This document shows, piece after piece, positions 17,535 to 24,628 of a stretch of 32,323 nucleotides of DNA. Position numbers and translations under genes: made by a program. The notes under the pieces were generated by a model that had not been told where the DNA came from, ran no database searches, and saw nothing but the letters and a program-made list of their open reading frames with translations. Each line of letters starts with the position of its first letter. Position 1 is the stretch's first letter. Source of the DNA: Methylotenera sp. (GTDB taxonomy: Bacteria > Pseudomonadota > Gammaproteobacteria > Burkholderiales > Methylophilaceae); the NCBI GenBank assembly GCA_025360485.1, contig JANYCB010000090.1:1-32323 (forward strand), in the 5' to 3' direction.

Positions 17535-18056
17535 CTAGGTGCCGTTCAAATGCGCTAGTTTTTTGGCTTTAATTACGGCAGGAACTCCCACAGCAATTGA
17601 ATTATCAGGAATATCACAAATGACAACTGCATTAGCACCAATCAGCACGTTATTTCCAATCCTGATCTTGCCAAGCACTTTGGCCCCTGCACCGATATCT
17701 ACATTATTCCCAATTATTGGCGCTCCAGGCTCCTCTACATTTTTAAGCCCAACGACAACGCCATTTCGTATGCGGCAATCATCTCCAAACCTAGCATAGC
17801 CACTCACTACGATACCGCCAAAATGATCAATAATAAAATTCTTGCCAATTTCGACTTCACAGGGCAACTCAATTCCAGTGATAATTTGAATCAATTTATA
17901 TAGAATTTTGTAGATAAGTGAGAAAAGTTTGCGCAATAATGCAGGACGAACAGCATATCTCCATCGGCCAAAGCGATACACCAGCATAACCCAAAAACCC
18001 TGCGCTCCAAGATTTTTTTGGTATATGAAAAAATCCTCTTTTATGTTATTAAACAT
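17535..18056 (-). CDS. Serine-acetyltransferase-like hexapeptide O-acetyltransferase
   Basis: 173 aa. The N-terminal helical part (QGFWVMLVYRFGRWRYAV) is followed by a left-handed beta-helix of hexapeptide repeats: IDHFGGIVVSGYARFGDDCR, GAPIIGNNVDIGAGAKVLGK, IRIGNNVLIGANAVVICDI and the closing NSIAVGVPAVIKAK. The same form, annotated as serine acetyltransferase, is frequent in EPS loci, where it more likely acetylates a sugar with acetyl-CoA. The usual CysE N-terminal domain is shortened here, supporting a sugar acceptor (inference). It is packed between two GT2 genes. Confidence 0.87.
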   Translation of the reverse strand: MFNNIKEDFFIYQKNLGAQGFWVMLVYRFGRWRYAVRPALLRKLFSLIYKILYKLIQIITGIELPCEVEIGKNFIIDHFGGIVVSGYARFGDDCRIRNGVVVGLKNVEEPGAPIIGNNVDIGAGAKVLGKIRIGNNVLIGANAVVICDIPDNSIAVGVPAVIKAKKLAHLNGT

Positions 18057-18088
18057 TGGCTTATGTGCAATAAAAAAATAAACGATAA

Positions 18089-19036
18089 CTAACGGGTTGA
18101 TACTTTAGCTAAATTTGTACGAAAATACATCTTCCATACATACAAAGCTCGTCTCAAATGAAACATGATTTCTGCAACAGGTTTTAATTTGATCAGGTCT
18201 TTAAGAAATAAGATGAAGTCAGCCAGACTATTGAGTAACAAGTGGCTCAAAACCCCCATCAATCCATGATTTTTATAAAAATAAAGCAACTCGCTCTCTA
18301 TCTGCAATGATTCAATCTGCTGGCTTTTGGAAGAAATCGTACCTTCATGTTTTGCGCTTTCGCCCCCGATATGCACCACCGGAGTATCCGGATAATAGAC
18401 CACTTCCCATCCCACCCGTTTTGCCGCAAGGCAATGGTCAACTTCTTCGTAATACAGAAAATAGCGCGGATCAAATAACCCAACCTGATCAATCACCTCT
18501 TTGCGAATTAAATAGTAACAACCAGGAACCCAGTCGCAAGATTTAACAGAAGCATGATCCCAAGACATGTCATCCATCATTTTTGCATATTTAAAAAAGC
18601 GTTTGAGATTGGTACGCTCAAGAAAGATATTCCAAGGTGTAGGAAAATATCGACACGAAGGCTGCAAAGTTCCATCACTCCCTAATAGTTTAACCCCAAG
18701 AATACCGCATTTAGAATGTGTTTCCATATATTGCACTGTCTTGCTTATAGTATCTGGCTTTACGAACGCATCTGTATTCAATAACAACACATAGCGGCCA
18801 CGGATAAGCGGCAAGGCCTGATTATTGGCACGACCAAACCCCACATTTTTCTTGTTTTCTATAAGAGTGATATTTGGATATTCTCTACGAAGAATTTCAG
18901 CTGAATTATCAACAGAAGCATTGTCGATAATAAAAACTTCCATCTGAAGGCTTCCCACAGATGAAAAAAGATTACCTAATGCTTTCTTGGTCATCTCTAT
19001 CGTATTATAACTAACAAGAATAACTGAAATATCCAA
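18089..19036 (-). CDS. GT2-family glycosyltransferase (rhamnosyltransferase-like)
   Basis: 315 aa from the chosen start. Motifs: DISVILVSYNTIEMTKKAL, VFIIDNASVDNSAEILR, NKKNVGFGRANNQ, YVLLLNTDAFVKPD (metal site with Asn-Thr-Asp), CDWVPGCYYLIRKEV, and GLFDPRYFLYYEEVDHC followed by AKRVGW. This is the WbbL/rhamnosyltransferase-like GT2 pattern; the donor is not certain. Start: TTG 19036 because GGAAGG lies 7 nt upstream (19044-19049); the frame remains open to a GTG at 19066. An approximately 250-bp gap lies upstream of it. Confidence 0.88.
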   Translation of the reverse strand: MDISVILVSYNTIEMTKKALGNLFSSVGSLQMEVFIIDNASVDNSAEILRREYPNITLIENKKNVGFGRANNQALPLIRGRYVLLLNTDAFVKPDTISKTVQYMETHSKCGILGVKLLGSDGTLQPSCRYFPTPWNIFLERTNLKRFFKYAKMMDDMSWDHASVKSCDWVPGCYYLIRKEVIDQVGLFDPRYFLYYEEVDHCLAAKRVGWEVVYYPDTPVVHIGGESAKHEGTISSKSQQIESLQIESELLYFYKNHGLMGVLSHLLLNSLADFILFLKDLIKLKPVAEIMFHLRRALYVWKMYFRTNLAKVSTR

Positions 19037-19287
19037 ACTTAAGCCTTCCACAATTACTAAATACACTTTCTTTACTTGTACAGGCTTTCATCTCAGTTTA
19101 GCCCCTATTTAATAGCAACACGCAGTTAATTAACAAGCTAAACACTAGCGATGGGCCCAAGCGGGCTAATGATTGCTTCAGCTTAAAATTCAGCTGTTTA
19201 TCTCTACCCCCATTTAACTGTGTCTATTTCAATTTCGACATTATGACAAAGCTATCAGAAGGGAGGGGAAATCCAGTCAGAATAATT

Positions 19288-20025
19288 CTACGAGGGCCAT
19301 GCTGTATGAAGAAGGCCAAAAAATATTCCTAGCAAAATACAAATGGGAGAAAAAATATTAATATAAACGCCTATTTTTTTACCCTTATCATTCGACGCTA
19401 GCCAATATTCTGACAAAAAGAAAAAGAACATTCCAACAGAAATAAAAGTTTCAGCAATCTCGGTCATCTGAGTGTCTGTTCTATGGAGTATCCCTCGATC
19501 ATAAACCATGACTGATATCCCAATTATCATCACAAGTTCACCCCAAATAGGGTAAACAGGCAACTTAAACTTGGCAATAAAATTACGAACTTTTGCAAAA
19601 TATTCGTTTAAGAATGGAATAACAACAAAATAAAAAATGCAGAAGAGAACACCCGCCAACCGGATGTGTTGATGTATCCCGTTGATATTGTGAAGGTTCA
19701 TTTCACCTTGAACATTATCTTTCAACTCCCATGCGGGACTCGCAATTGCAAAAATCCGTTGCCCCCAGCTAATCTCCTCACCTGCCAATGCAATTAAAAG
19801 CATTGAGAGTGCTAAGTACCACAAATTCCTCGAGTTTTTTATATAAATTAGAACAAAGCCTAAGCCTGATAGAAAGAACAAGACCGCCTGGATATTTTCA
19901 AAAGGTCCATCCTCCTGAAGGATTGCCCTCAACAGCGGAGAATTGGTACTCCTTACCCACAAAAGAATGCAGGCAAGTAAAAATAACATCGCATTTATTA
20001 AGTTTAATTTTTTTATTTTTCCCAA
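19288..20025 (-). CDS. Polytopic membrane protein with GEEISWGQRI motif, function unknown
   Basis: 245 aa, about seven predicted membrane segments. The distinctive features are an N-terminal periplasmic-side EDGPFENIQAVLFF and the central AGEEISWGQRIFAI followed by NVQGEMNLHNING, with clustered acidic residues, Trp, Gln and His that look like a catalytic or metal-binding site within the membrane. Proteins with this EEISWGQ/QGE.NLHN pattern occur in many bacteria as unnamed membrane proteins; I know of no assigned function. The start is TTG 20025, supported by AAGGAGAG 5-6 nt upstream (20031-20039). It heads the leftward unit of glycosyltransferases but is separated from the next gene by about 250 bp. 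Confidence 0.8.
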   Translation of the reverse strand: MGKIKKLNLINAMLFLLACILLWVRSTNSPLLRAILQEDGPFENIQAVLFFLSGLGFVLIYIKNSRNLWYLALSMLLIALAGEEISWGQRIFAIASPAWELKDNVQGEMNLHNINGIHQHIRLAGVLFCIFYFVVIPFLNEYFAKVRNFIAKFKLPVYPIWGELVMIIGISVMVYDRGILHRTDTQMTEIAETFISVGMFFFFLSEYWLASNDKGKKIGVYINIFSPICILLGIFFGLLHTAWPS

Positions 20026-20330
20026 TTATTCTCTCCTTATTTAAGGTATAAGAGAATTATAGCGGATTTAACCTAAACACGAGTCAAATTTGAATGCAAA
20101 TCCCTATCTAGCTTGGTGGAACTGCGATTCGACGAGCTTACACACGGCCAAAATCTTAGTTACCAGCAAGTTCAATACGCACAATCTGCTAATAGATAAT
20201 CTATTCGATGAAAGGATTGGAAGGTTTCAACCTTCTGGCATAAAATGGGTTCTTTAGATATTGACTAATGAATGCCTAATCAGCTTGCAGGGATTTCAAA
20301 TAGTGGGCTATTATTATTTTTGGATTAAAA
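20026..20330. other. 305-bp divergent intergenic region
   Basis: No credible gene. It holds the ribosome site of the leftward membrane protein, a perfect 7-bp dyad with one centre base (AATAGAT-A-ATCTATT, 20191-20205), a short hairpin GAAGG-TTTCAA-CCTTC (20220-20235) without a T tract, and a possible promoter at 20285-20314. No sigma-54 match (GG-10-GC) was found on either strand here. Confidence 0.6.
20285..20314 (+). promoter_or_regulatory. Possible sigma-70 promoter of the phosphoesterase gene
   Basis: TTGCAG (20285-20290), 18-nt spacer, TATTAT (20309-20314). The predicted start, near 20321, leaves only about 10 nt of leader before the ATG, so the call is weak. Confidence 0.3.
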
Positions 20331-21251
20331 ATGACCCCTTCTAACAAAACATTATCCAGAATATTTATAACGTTTATTGGCATTTTGATAGTAAGCTTTT
20401 CACAACTTGCAATGTCAAAAACTTTCGTCAATGACAATGGAGACATAGCCTCTTCACTAAATCAATTACCTCGACCTGATCATATTGTTATTGTCATTGA
20501 AGAAAATAAGTCATACAAGCAAATCATCGGCAATCAAGAAGCGCCGTATATAAACCAACTCGCAAATGAGGGTGCTCTGTTTATAAACTCTTTTGCGATT
20601 ACACACCCCAGCCAGCCAAATTATTTAGCTTTGTTTTCAGGTTCAACCTATGGGGTGCAAGATAATCGATGCCCAGTTTCCTTATCTGGGGGAAACCTTG
20701 CTAGCCTGCTTCAGGCAAAGGGATTGAGCTTCGCCATCTATTCGGAATCGATGCCTTCGGTTGGTTATGACGGATGTTCATCAGAAGACAATTATTATGA
20801 AAGGAAACATAACCCCGCCGTAAATTGGCAAGATACCAACATATCGCCAAAAGTTAACATACCATTTGCAAATTTTCCAACTGATTACGCGAGCCTCCCG
20901 ACCGTTTCGATGGTCGTTCCTAATCAGATCAACGACATGCATGGTGACGACCAGAACCACTCAGACCTAATCAGTCATGGAGACGCATGGTTAAAAAGCA
21001 ATTTAGTCGCTTACGTGCAATGGGCAAAAACAAATAACAGCTTATTAATCATCACATGGGACGAAGACGATGGTTCAATGAACAATCACATTCCGACTAT
21101 ATTTATTGGCCCTATGATTAAGCCTGGACAATATACCAGTCATATAGATCATTATAATGTCTTGCGCACCATTATTGACATTTATGAATTGTCAACAATC
21201 GGCCATAGTGCAGGTAGGGAGCCTATCATTGACGTTTGGAAAATTGATTAA
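20331..21251 (+). CDS. Secreted phosphoesterase of the AcpA / phospholipase C superfamily
   Basis: 306 aa. An N-terminal hydrophobic segment (residues 10-27, then AMSK) reads as a signal peptide, so the enzyme acts in the periplasm or outside. Family motifs: HIVIVIEENKSY with the metal-binding Glu-Asn (57-59), THPSQPNYLALFSGSTYG (91-108, nucleophile region), VVPNQINDMHGD, ITWDEDDGSMNNHIPTIFIG (Asp-Glu-Asp-Asp about 244-247, metal ligands) and a DHYNVLRTI block. The fold hydrolyses phosphomonoesters or phosphodiesters; the substrate is not predictable. It is a lone rightward gene between leftward EPS units, its stop 3 bp from the stop of the convergent kinase gene. Pairing with that kinase suggests phosphate turnover on a cell-surface glycan or lipid (inference). 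Confidence 0.85.
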   Translation: MTPSNKTLSRIFITFIGILIVSFSQLAMSKTFVNDNGDIASSLNQLPRPDHIVIVIEENKSYKQIIGNQEAPYINQLANEGALFINSFAITHPSQPNYLALFSGSTYGVQDNRCPVSLSGGNLASLLQAKGLSFAIYSESMPSVGYDGCSSEDNYYERKHNPAVNWQDTNISPKVNIPFANFPTDYASLPTVSMVVPNQINDMHGDDQNHSDLISHGDAWLKSNLVAYVQWAKTNNSLLIITWDEDDGSMNNHIPTIFIGPMIKPGQYTSHIDHYNVLRTIIDIYELSTIGHSAGREPIIDVWKID

Positions 21252-21254
21252 GTA

Positions 21255-22268
21255 CTATAAATTAGCATTCATTTCCATGGCTTTAATAACTGATAGATCT
21301 AAATACTCCAAGTTTATTCGAAGCGTTTCATCAAGTTTATCAAAAGGACAAAAATCCGGATTTAGCAAGAAAAACCCAAAAGCACTCAGTAAATAATATC
21401 TCAGCTGTAATGGATTACAATTAAGTAGTTCGCAGTGGATTTTGAGCTGCGGCGCAAGCTGGACGGGGGGAAGTTTTAAGTCTCGCGCTAGCTGGATGAG
21501 ATCATTGACAGCATAGCCAGCCAAGCGCAATCCACCCCAATCAATAATAACAAAAGGCCAACTATGCGCCTCTCGCTCTGGTGTTTTTAATATATTGCCT
21601 CTATGTAGATCATTATGCATCAGCACTAAGCGAGGACGCCAACGTTCTGACTTAAGTTCGGATAAGGCCTCTTGTACGGCATCCCGCCCTGCTTGCTGGA
21701 GCTGATCATACTTTAATAAGGCGCTGAGCGGCTGTACAAACTCATGCTCAATTTCTTGTGGCAAAGGGTCAACTACAGTGCGCCGCGTGGCCTCACTCAA
21801 CCATGTTAAAACTTGCCCACTTTGTCGATATATTTCCCAGCGGTTACGAGGTTGGCAATATCGTGTTATTGTGAAATACACTCCATCAGACACTCCCATC
21901 TCTAGGGGCGCTGGTACAGTTGCACCAAGCCGCGCATGGGCCTGCACGGCGCATTCTGCAGCTACCCTGAGTAATTCTGGGTACTCTGGTAATGAAATCG
22001 CTATAATGATAATCGGCGACCCAGCCAAATCGAACACTACAAATCTTTTTTGGCCGTCGCCCTTGCGATCTGTTCGTATTAATTCTTTTATTTGGCCTGT
22101 ACCACCATATGGCCGCATGATCCGATCTATCGCATTGGAAATGACTGGGCTAAATTGTCCCTCCATTGGAAAGGATATAAAGCATGACCCAGGCCACCAG
22201 AGCTTATGTACATAGCTATGCACATGTTTGGCTTTTATTTTTAAATTACTAAATATTGCACTTGTCAT
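21255..22268 (-). CDS. Aminoglycoside-phosphotransferase-fold kinase of EPS locus
   Basis: 337 aa. The protein-kinase-like APH/choline-kinase fold is shown by the catalytic loop LVLMHNDLHRGNIL (His-X-Asp-X4-Asn, about residues 213-226) and the metal motif FVIIDWGGLRLAGYAVNDL (Asp about 241, the DFG equivalent, here DWG). The N-lobe is represented by MRPYGGTGQIKEL. These enzymes phosphorylate small molecules, sugars or lipid-linked saccharides; an antibiotic-resistance role is unlikely in this setting. No signal peptide. The ATG follows the acyltransferase by 140 bp and the gene ends 3 bp from the convergent phosphoesterase. It is the last gene of the flippase-acyltransferase-kinase unit. Confidence 0.85.
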   Translation of the reverse strand: MTSAIFSNLKIKAKHVHSYVHKLWWPGSCFISFPMEGQFSPVISNAIDRIMRPYGGTGQIKELIRTDRKGDGQKRFVVFDLAGSPIIIIAISLPEYPELLRVAAECAVQAHARLGATVPAPLEMGVSDGVYFTITRYCQPRNRWEIYRQSGQVLTWLSEATRRTVVDPLPQEIEHEFVQPLSALLKYDQLQQAGRDAVQEALSELKSERWRPRLVLMHNDLHRGNILKTPEREAHSWPFVIIDWGGLRLAGYAVNDLIQLARDLKLPPVQLAPQLKIHCELLNCNPLQLRYYLLSAFGFFLLNPDFCPFDKLDETLRINLEYLDLSVIKAMEMNANL

Positions 22269-22408
22269 ATCTTAATCATTATTAAAACGAGCCTAGTTAG
22301 ACTATCTTTTCCTACAATGAAATGTGCCGCAAACGATGCCAAAGCACATACAACTTCTGTCACAGTTGAAAATAATGTTTCTGGAAGTGGCTGAAAACCG
22401 AACCAAAC
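22265..22408 (-). other. Open 47-codon frame continuing past the acyltransferase stop
   Basis: Directly after the TGA of the acyltransferase (22409-22411) the same frame stays open for 47 codons, reading hydrophobic residues (PLPETLFSTVTEVVCALASF, then AAHFIVGKDSLTRLV), and ends at a TGA that overlaps the kinase ATG (ATGA). It has no start codon of its own near the front. It could be the remnant of a lost gene, a C-terminal extension cut off by a nonsense change, or chance: a 47-codon open stretch arises by chance in roughly one case in ten. Confidence 0.2.
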
Positions 22409-23020
22409 TCATTCTTCTGGGTAAAAAAACTTGACCCTCATGGCTATAAGTTCTTGTTCAACTTTTGGGTCAAATGATCCTTCGCGATTCTTTATAATAT
22501 GCGCCCAGGGTAACTGCTCAGTTTCTTCCTTTAGGCGACTTGCTAGATCCTCTGTGCGGCCAATCGGCTTTGCAGGAACGCCCCCAACGATATCCCCAGG
22601 AGCGACATCTTTGGTCACAACAGACCCGGCAGCAACAACAGCATTCTGCCCAATGGTCACATTGGGCAACACAATGGTCCCATGGCCGATGAAAACATTA
22701 TCCTTGATCACGATCTTACCAACTGAGTCTAGTTTCATCTGATAGGCCAGATTCAGTACCCCTATCACGCCATCGTGGCCGATTAAGCTACAGTCAGACA
22801 AAGTTACATTATTACCAATTTGAACATACTCTGGATCAGTAATGATAACTCCGTTGTTTATTCTGCAATTTTCGCCAATTGCATGTAGCTTTCCATGGAT
22901 TTTCAGAAAGGCGGCATATTCATCGTTTGTTGGACAACAAACCATGATGTACAAACCCACTAAACGCCCTTTTTTGAAAGCGCAATAACGGAGTATCTTT
23001 TGCAATAGCGTTCTTAACAT
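22409..23020 (-). CDS. Hexapeptide-repeat acyltransferase (left-handed beta-helix)
   Basis: 203 aa. Long run of isoleucine-patch repeats: IGENCRINNGVIITDPEYVQ, IGNNVTLSDCSLIGHDGVIG, IVIKDNVFIGHGTIVLPNVT, IGQNAVVAAGSVVTKDVAPG and the closing DIVGGVPAKPIGR. This is the typical trimeric sugar O- or N-acetyltransferase; the GHG histidine is a candidate catalytic base. ATG with AGGG 6 nt upstream (23027-23030). The A of ATG is shared with the stop of the 62-codon ORF before it (TAATG). Likely adds acetyl groups to the EPS (inference). Confidence 0.9.
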   Translation of the reverse strand: MLRTLLQKILRYCAFKKGRLVGLYIMVCCPTNDEYAAFLKIHGKLHAIGENCRINNGVIITDPEYVQIGNNVTLSDCSLIGHDGVIGVLNLAYQMKLDSVGKIVIKDNVFIGHGTIVLPNVTIGQNAVVAAGSVVTKDVAPGDIVGGVPAKPIGRTEDLASRLKEETEQLPWAHIIKNREGSFDPKVEQELIAMRVKFFYPEE

Positions 23021-23208
23021 TATTCACCCTGAACTCTTTTATCCAATCGACGGGAGATAGGAAACCGCATTATGCAAAACCTTCCTAAAAAGTGCTGCTG
23101 GACGCTCCCATTATTGCTTGCTACCCTCTCAGAATCAATAGCCAATTTAGGACAACCTGACTGGCGGCGTCTCTTTGTCCGAATTAATTTAAGTTGGATT
23201 TTATTCAT
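23020..23208 (-). CDS. Small basic ORF, possible gene or remnant, function unknown
   Basis: 62 aa, strongly basic N-terminus (KLIRTKRRRQSG), no membrane segment and no recognised domain. In favour of translation: its ATG overlaps the flippase stop (ATGA, 23205-23208) and its TAA overlaps the acyltransferase ATG (TAATG), so it fills the gap exactly. Against: no ribosome site at its start, composition unlike its neighbours, and a size easily reached by chance. It may only couple translation across the gap or be the tail of a deleted gene. Confidence 0.3.
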   Translation of the reverse strand: MNKIQLKLIRTKRRRQSGCPKLAIDSERVASNNGSVQQHFLGRFCIMRFPISRRLDKRVQGE

Positions 23209-24530
23209 AGATAGTTAATGGATCTTGAGACTAAAAGGACTATTAGCGATGAAAGCGCCAAAAGCGGGATATCAATTTTAGGTTGCCACACACCGGCTTT
23301 AAAATGCACATAAGAATATGCCGGATAAAGTAACAAGCTAGTCGCGGCTAGGGCGATTATCACACCATGATCTTTATAAAAGTGATATCCAACCAGAATT
23401 GTAAATAACTGAACCACTATCCGAAGTGCTAATACGGCCGTGCTGGCCCGTACCATACCCTTTGCTATTAGAATACCAGAATATGACCACTCAACGATTC
23501 CTGCTAATGAGCCCATCGCCAGAATACGCAGCATGATTCCTGACTCACTATATCGATGGTCATAGACTAAACTCATGAACTGATTACCAAAAAAAACAAA
23601 AAATAAGGCTACCGTCCAACCAGGAACGATCATTGCCAAGCGCGTTTTTGTTAACACATTATTTATCCGTTCAGGCCTATCGCGCAAAACTTCTGAATAA
23701 GCTGGCAATAGAATTTTACTGGCCAATTGTGCGATAGTTTGCCAAAAAACCATACACATGGTACTGGCAAGTGTATAGAAAGATAACATCCGGACATCCA
23801 AAAATTTTGCTACAACCAGTTTATTGCCCTCGTCTGCAAGAAATGTGAGTGCAGAACTGACGAATATCCAGCTACCAAAACCAAAAAGAGCTTTCACTGA
23901 GGTTTTATCCCAAGCGAAACGATTACGTTCACCTGGCAACAAATAATGACTAGCTAGCGTTTTTAAGAAACTGCCCAGTAGCGTCCCCCATACCAGCGAC
24001 CAGATGGATTTGTACAGCCAAGCGAGCAATAACATTACAATTATACTGATTACAAAGGTCACCAGATCTATCAAAGTAACCTTAGCCATGCTTAAATCTC
24101 TATTTGCTGTAGCCAGTTTCGTTGATTGAAATCCAGCAATCAACGCTCCCAATCCTACAACTGGTAATAATTGCGACAGCAAAGGTTGACGATAAAATTC
24201 TGTGAAAAATGATGTGCTTGCCAAAATGGCAAGATAAATCAAGATTCCTTGAATCACCTGAATCGTCCAGGCCGTATTTAAAAAGTCGGGTTCTCTACCA
24301 CTTTTATGTTGAACAATACTGGGCTGAATGCCAATATCTGACATCATTATCAAACCAAAGATAACTGTCTGTACAATGGCCATCAGGCCAAATGCCTCAG
24401 GAAACAAAAGCCTAGTTAAAATCAGGTTCGACCCTAAGCGTAATAACTGCTTGAATCCATAACCTACGCTAACCCAAAGACCTGAATTAATTGCTCGTTT
24501 TTTAAGATTTAAAGTCTCTGGTTTTTTCAT
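23205..24530 (-). CDS. Wzx-like polysaccharide flippase (MOP superfamily)
   Basis: 441 aa with about 12-14 membrane helices across the protein. N-terminal ALKRAI-type start (LNLKKRAINSGLWVSVGYG), then GSNLILTRLLFPEAFGLMAI and MMSDIGIQPSIVQHKS, are the signature of the PST/WzxC branch of the MOP superfamily (compare colanic-acid WzxC and EpsK types). It would flip the undecaprenyl-linked repeat unit to the periplasm. I start at ATG 24530 (MKKPETLN); the frame also has a TTG at 24548. No strong ribosome site. It is divergent from the Wzy-like gene with a 98-bp gap. Confidence 0.9.
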   Translation of the reverse strand: MKKPETLNLKKRAINSGLWVSVGYGFKQLLRLGSNLILTRLLFPEAFGLMAIVQTVIFGLIMMSDIGIQPSIVQHKSGREPDFLNTAWTIQVIQGILIYLAILASTSFFTEFYRQPLLSQLLPVVGLGALIAGFQSTKLATANRDLSMAKVTLIDLVTFVISIIVMLLLAWLYKSIWSLVWGTLLGSFLKTLASHYLLPGERNRFAWDKTSVKALFGFGSWIFVSSALTFLADEGNKLVVAKFLDVRMLSFYTLASTMCMVFWQTIAQLASKILLPAYSEVLRDRPERINNVLTKTRLAMIVPGWTVALFFVFFGNQFMSLVYDHRYSESGIMLRILAMGSLAGIVEWSYSGILIAKGMVRASTAVLALRIVVQLFTILVGYHFYKDHGVIIALAATSLLLYPAYSYVHFKAGVWQPKIDIPLLALSSLIVLLVSRSINYL

Positions 24531-24628
24531 AATATTGTTACAATACAATTCTTATTTATGTTTTCTGTTAGCCAAGCTGTGGCAGACTACTCAGATATTT
24601 TATATAAGTTATTTCATAAGCACATATT

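Noticed and set aside
21778-22215. 145-codon + strand open frame inside the kinase gene
   Set aside because: Antisense to the kinase; no recognisable motif.
21255-22268. Antibiotic-resistance aminoglycoside phosphotransferase
   Set aside because: The fold matches, but the position inside an EPS unit points to a sugar or lipid substrate.
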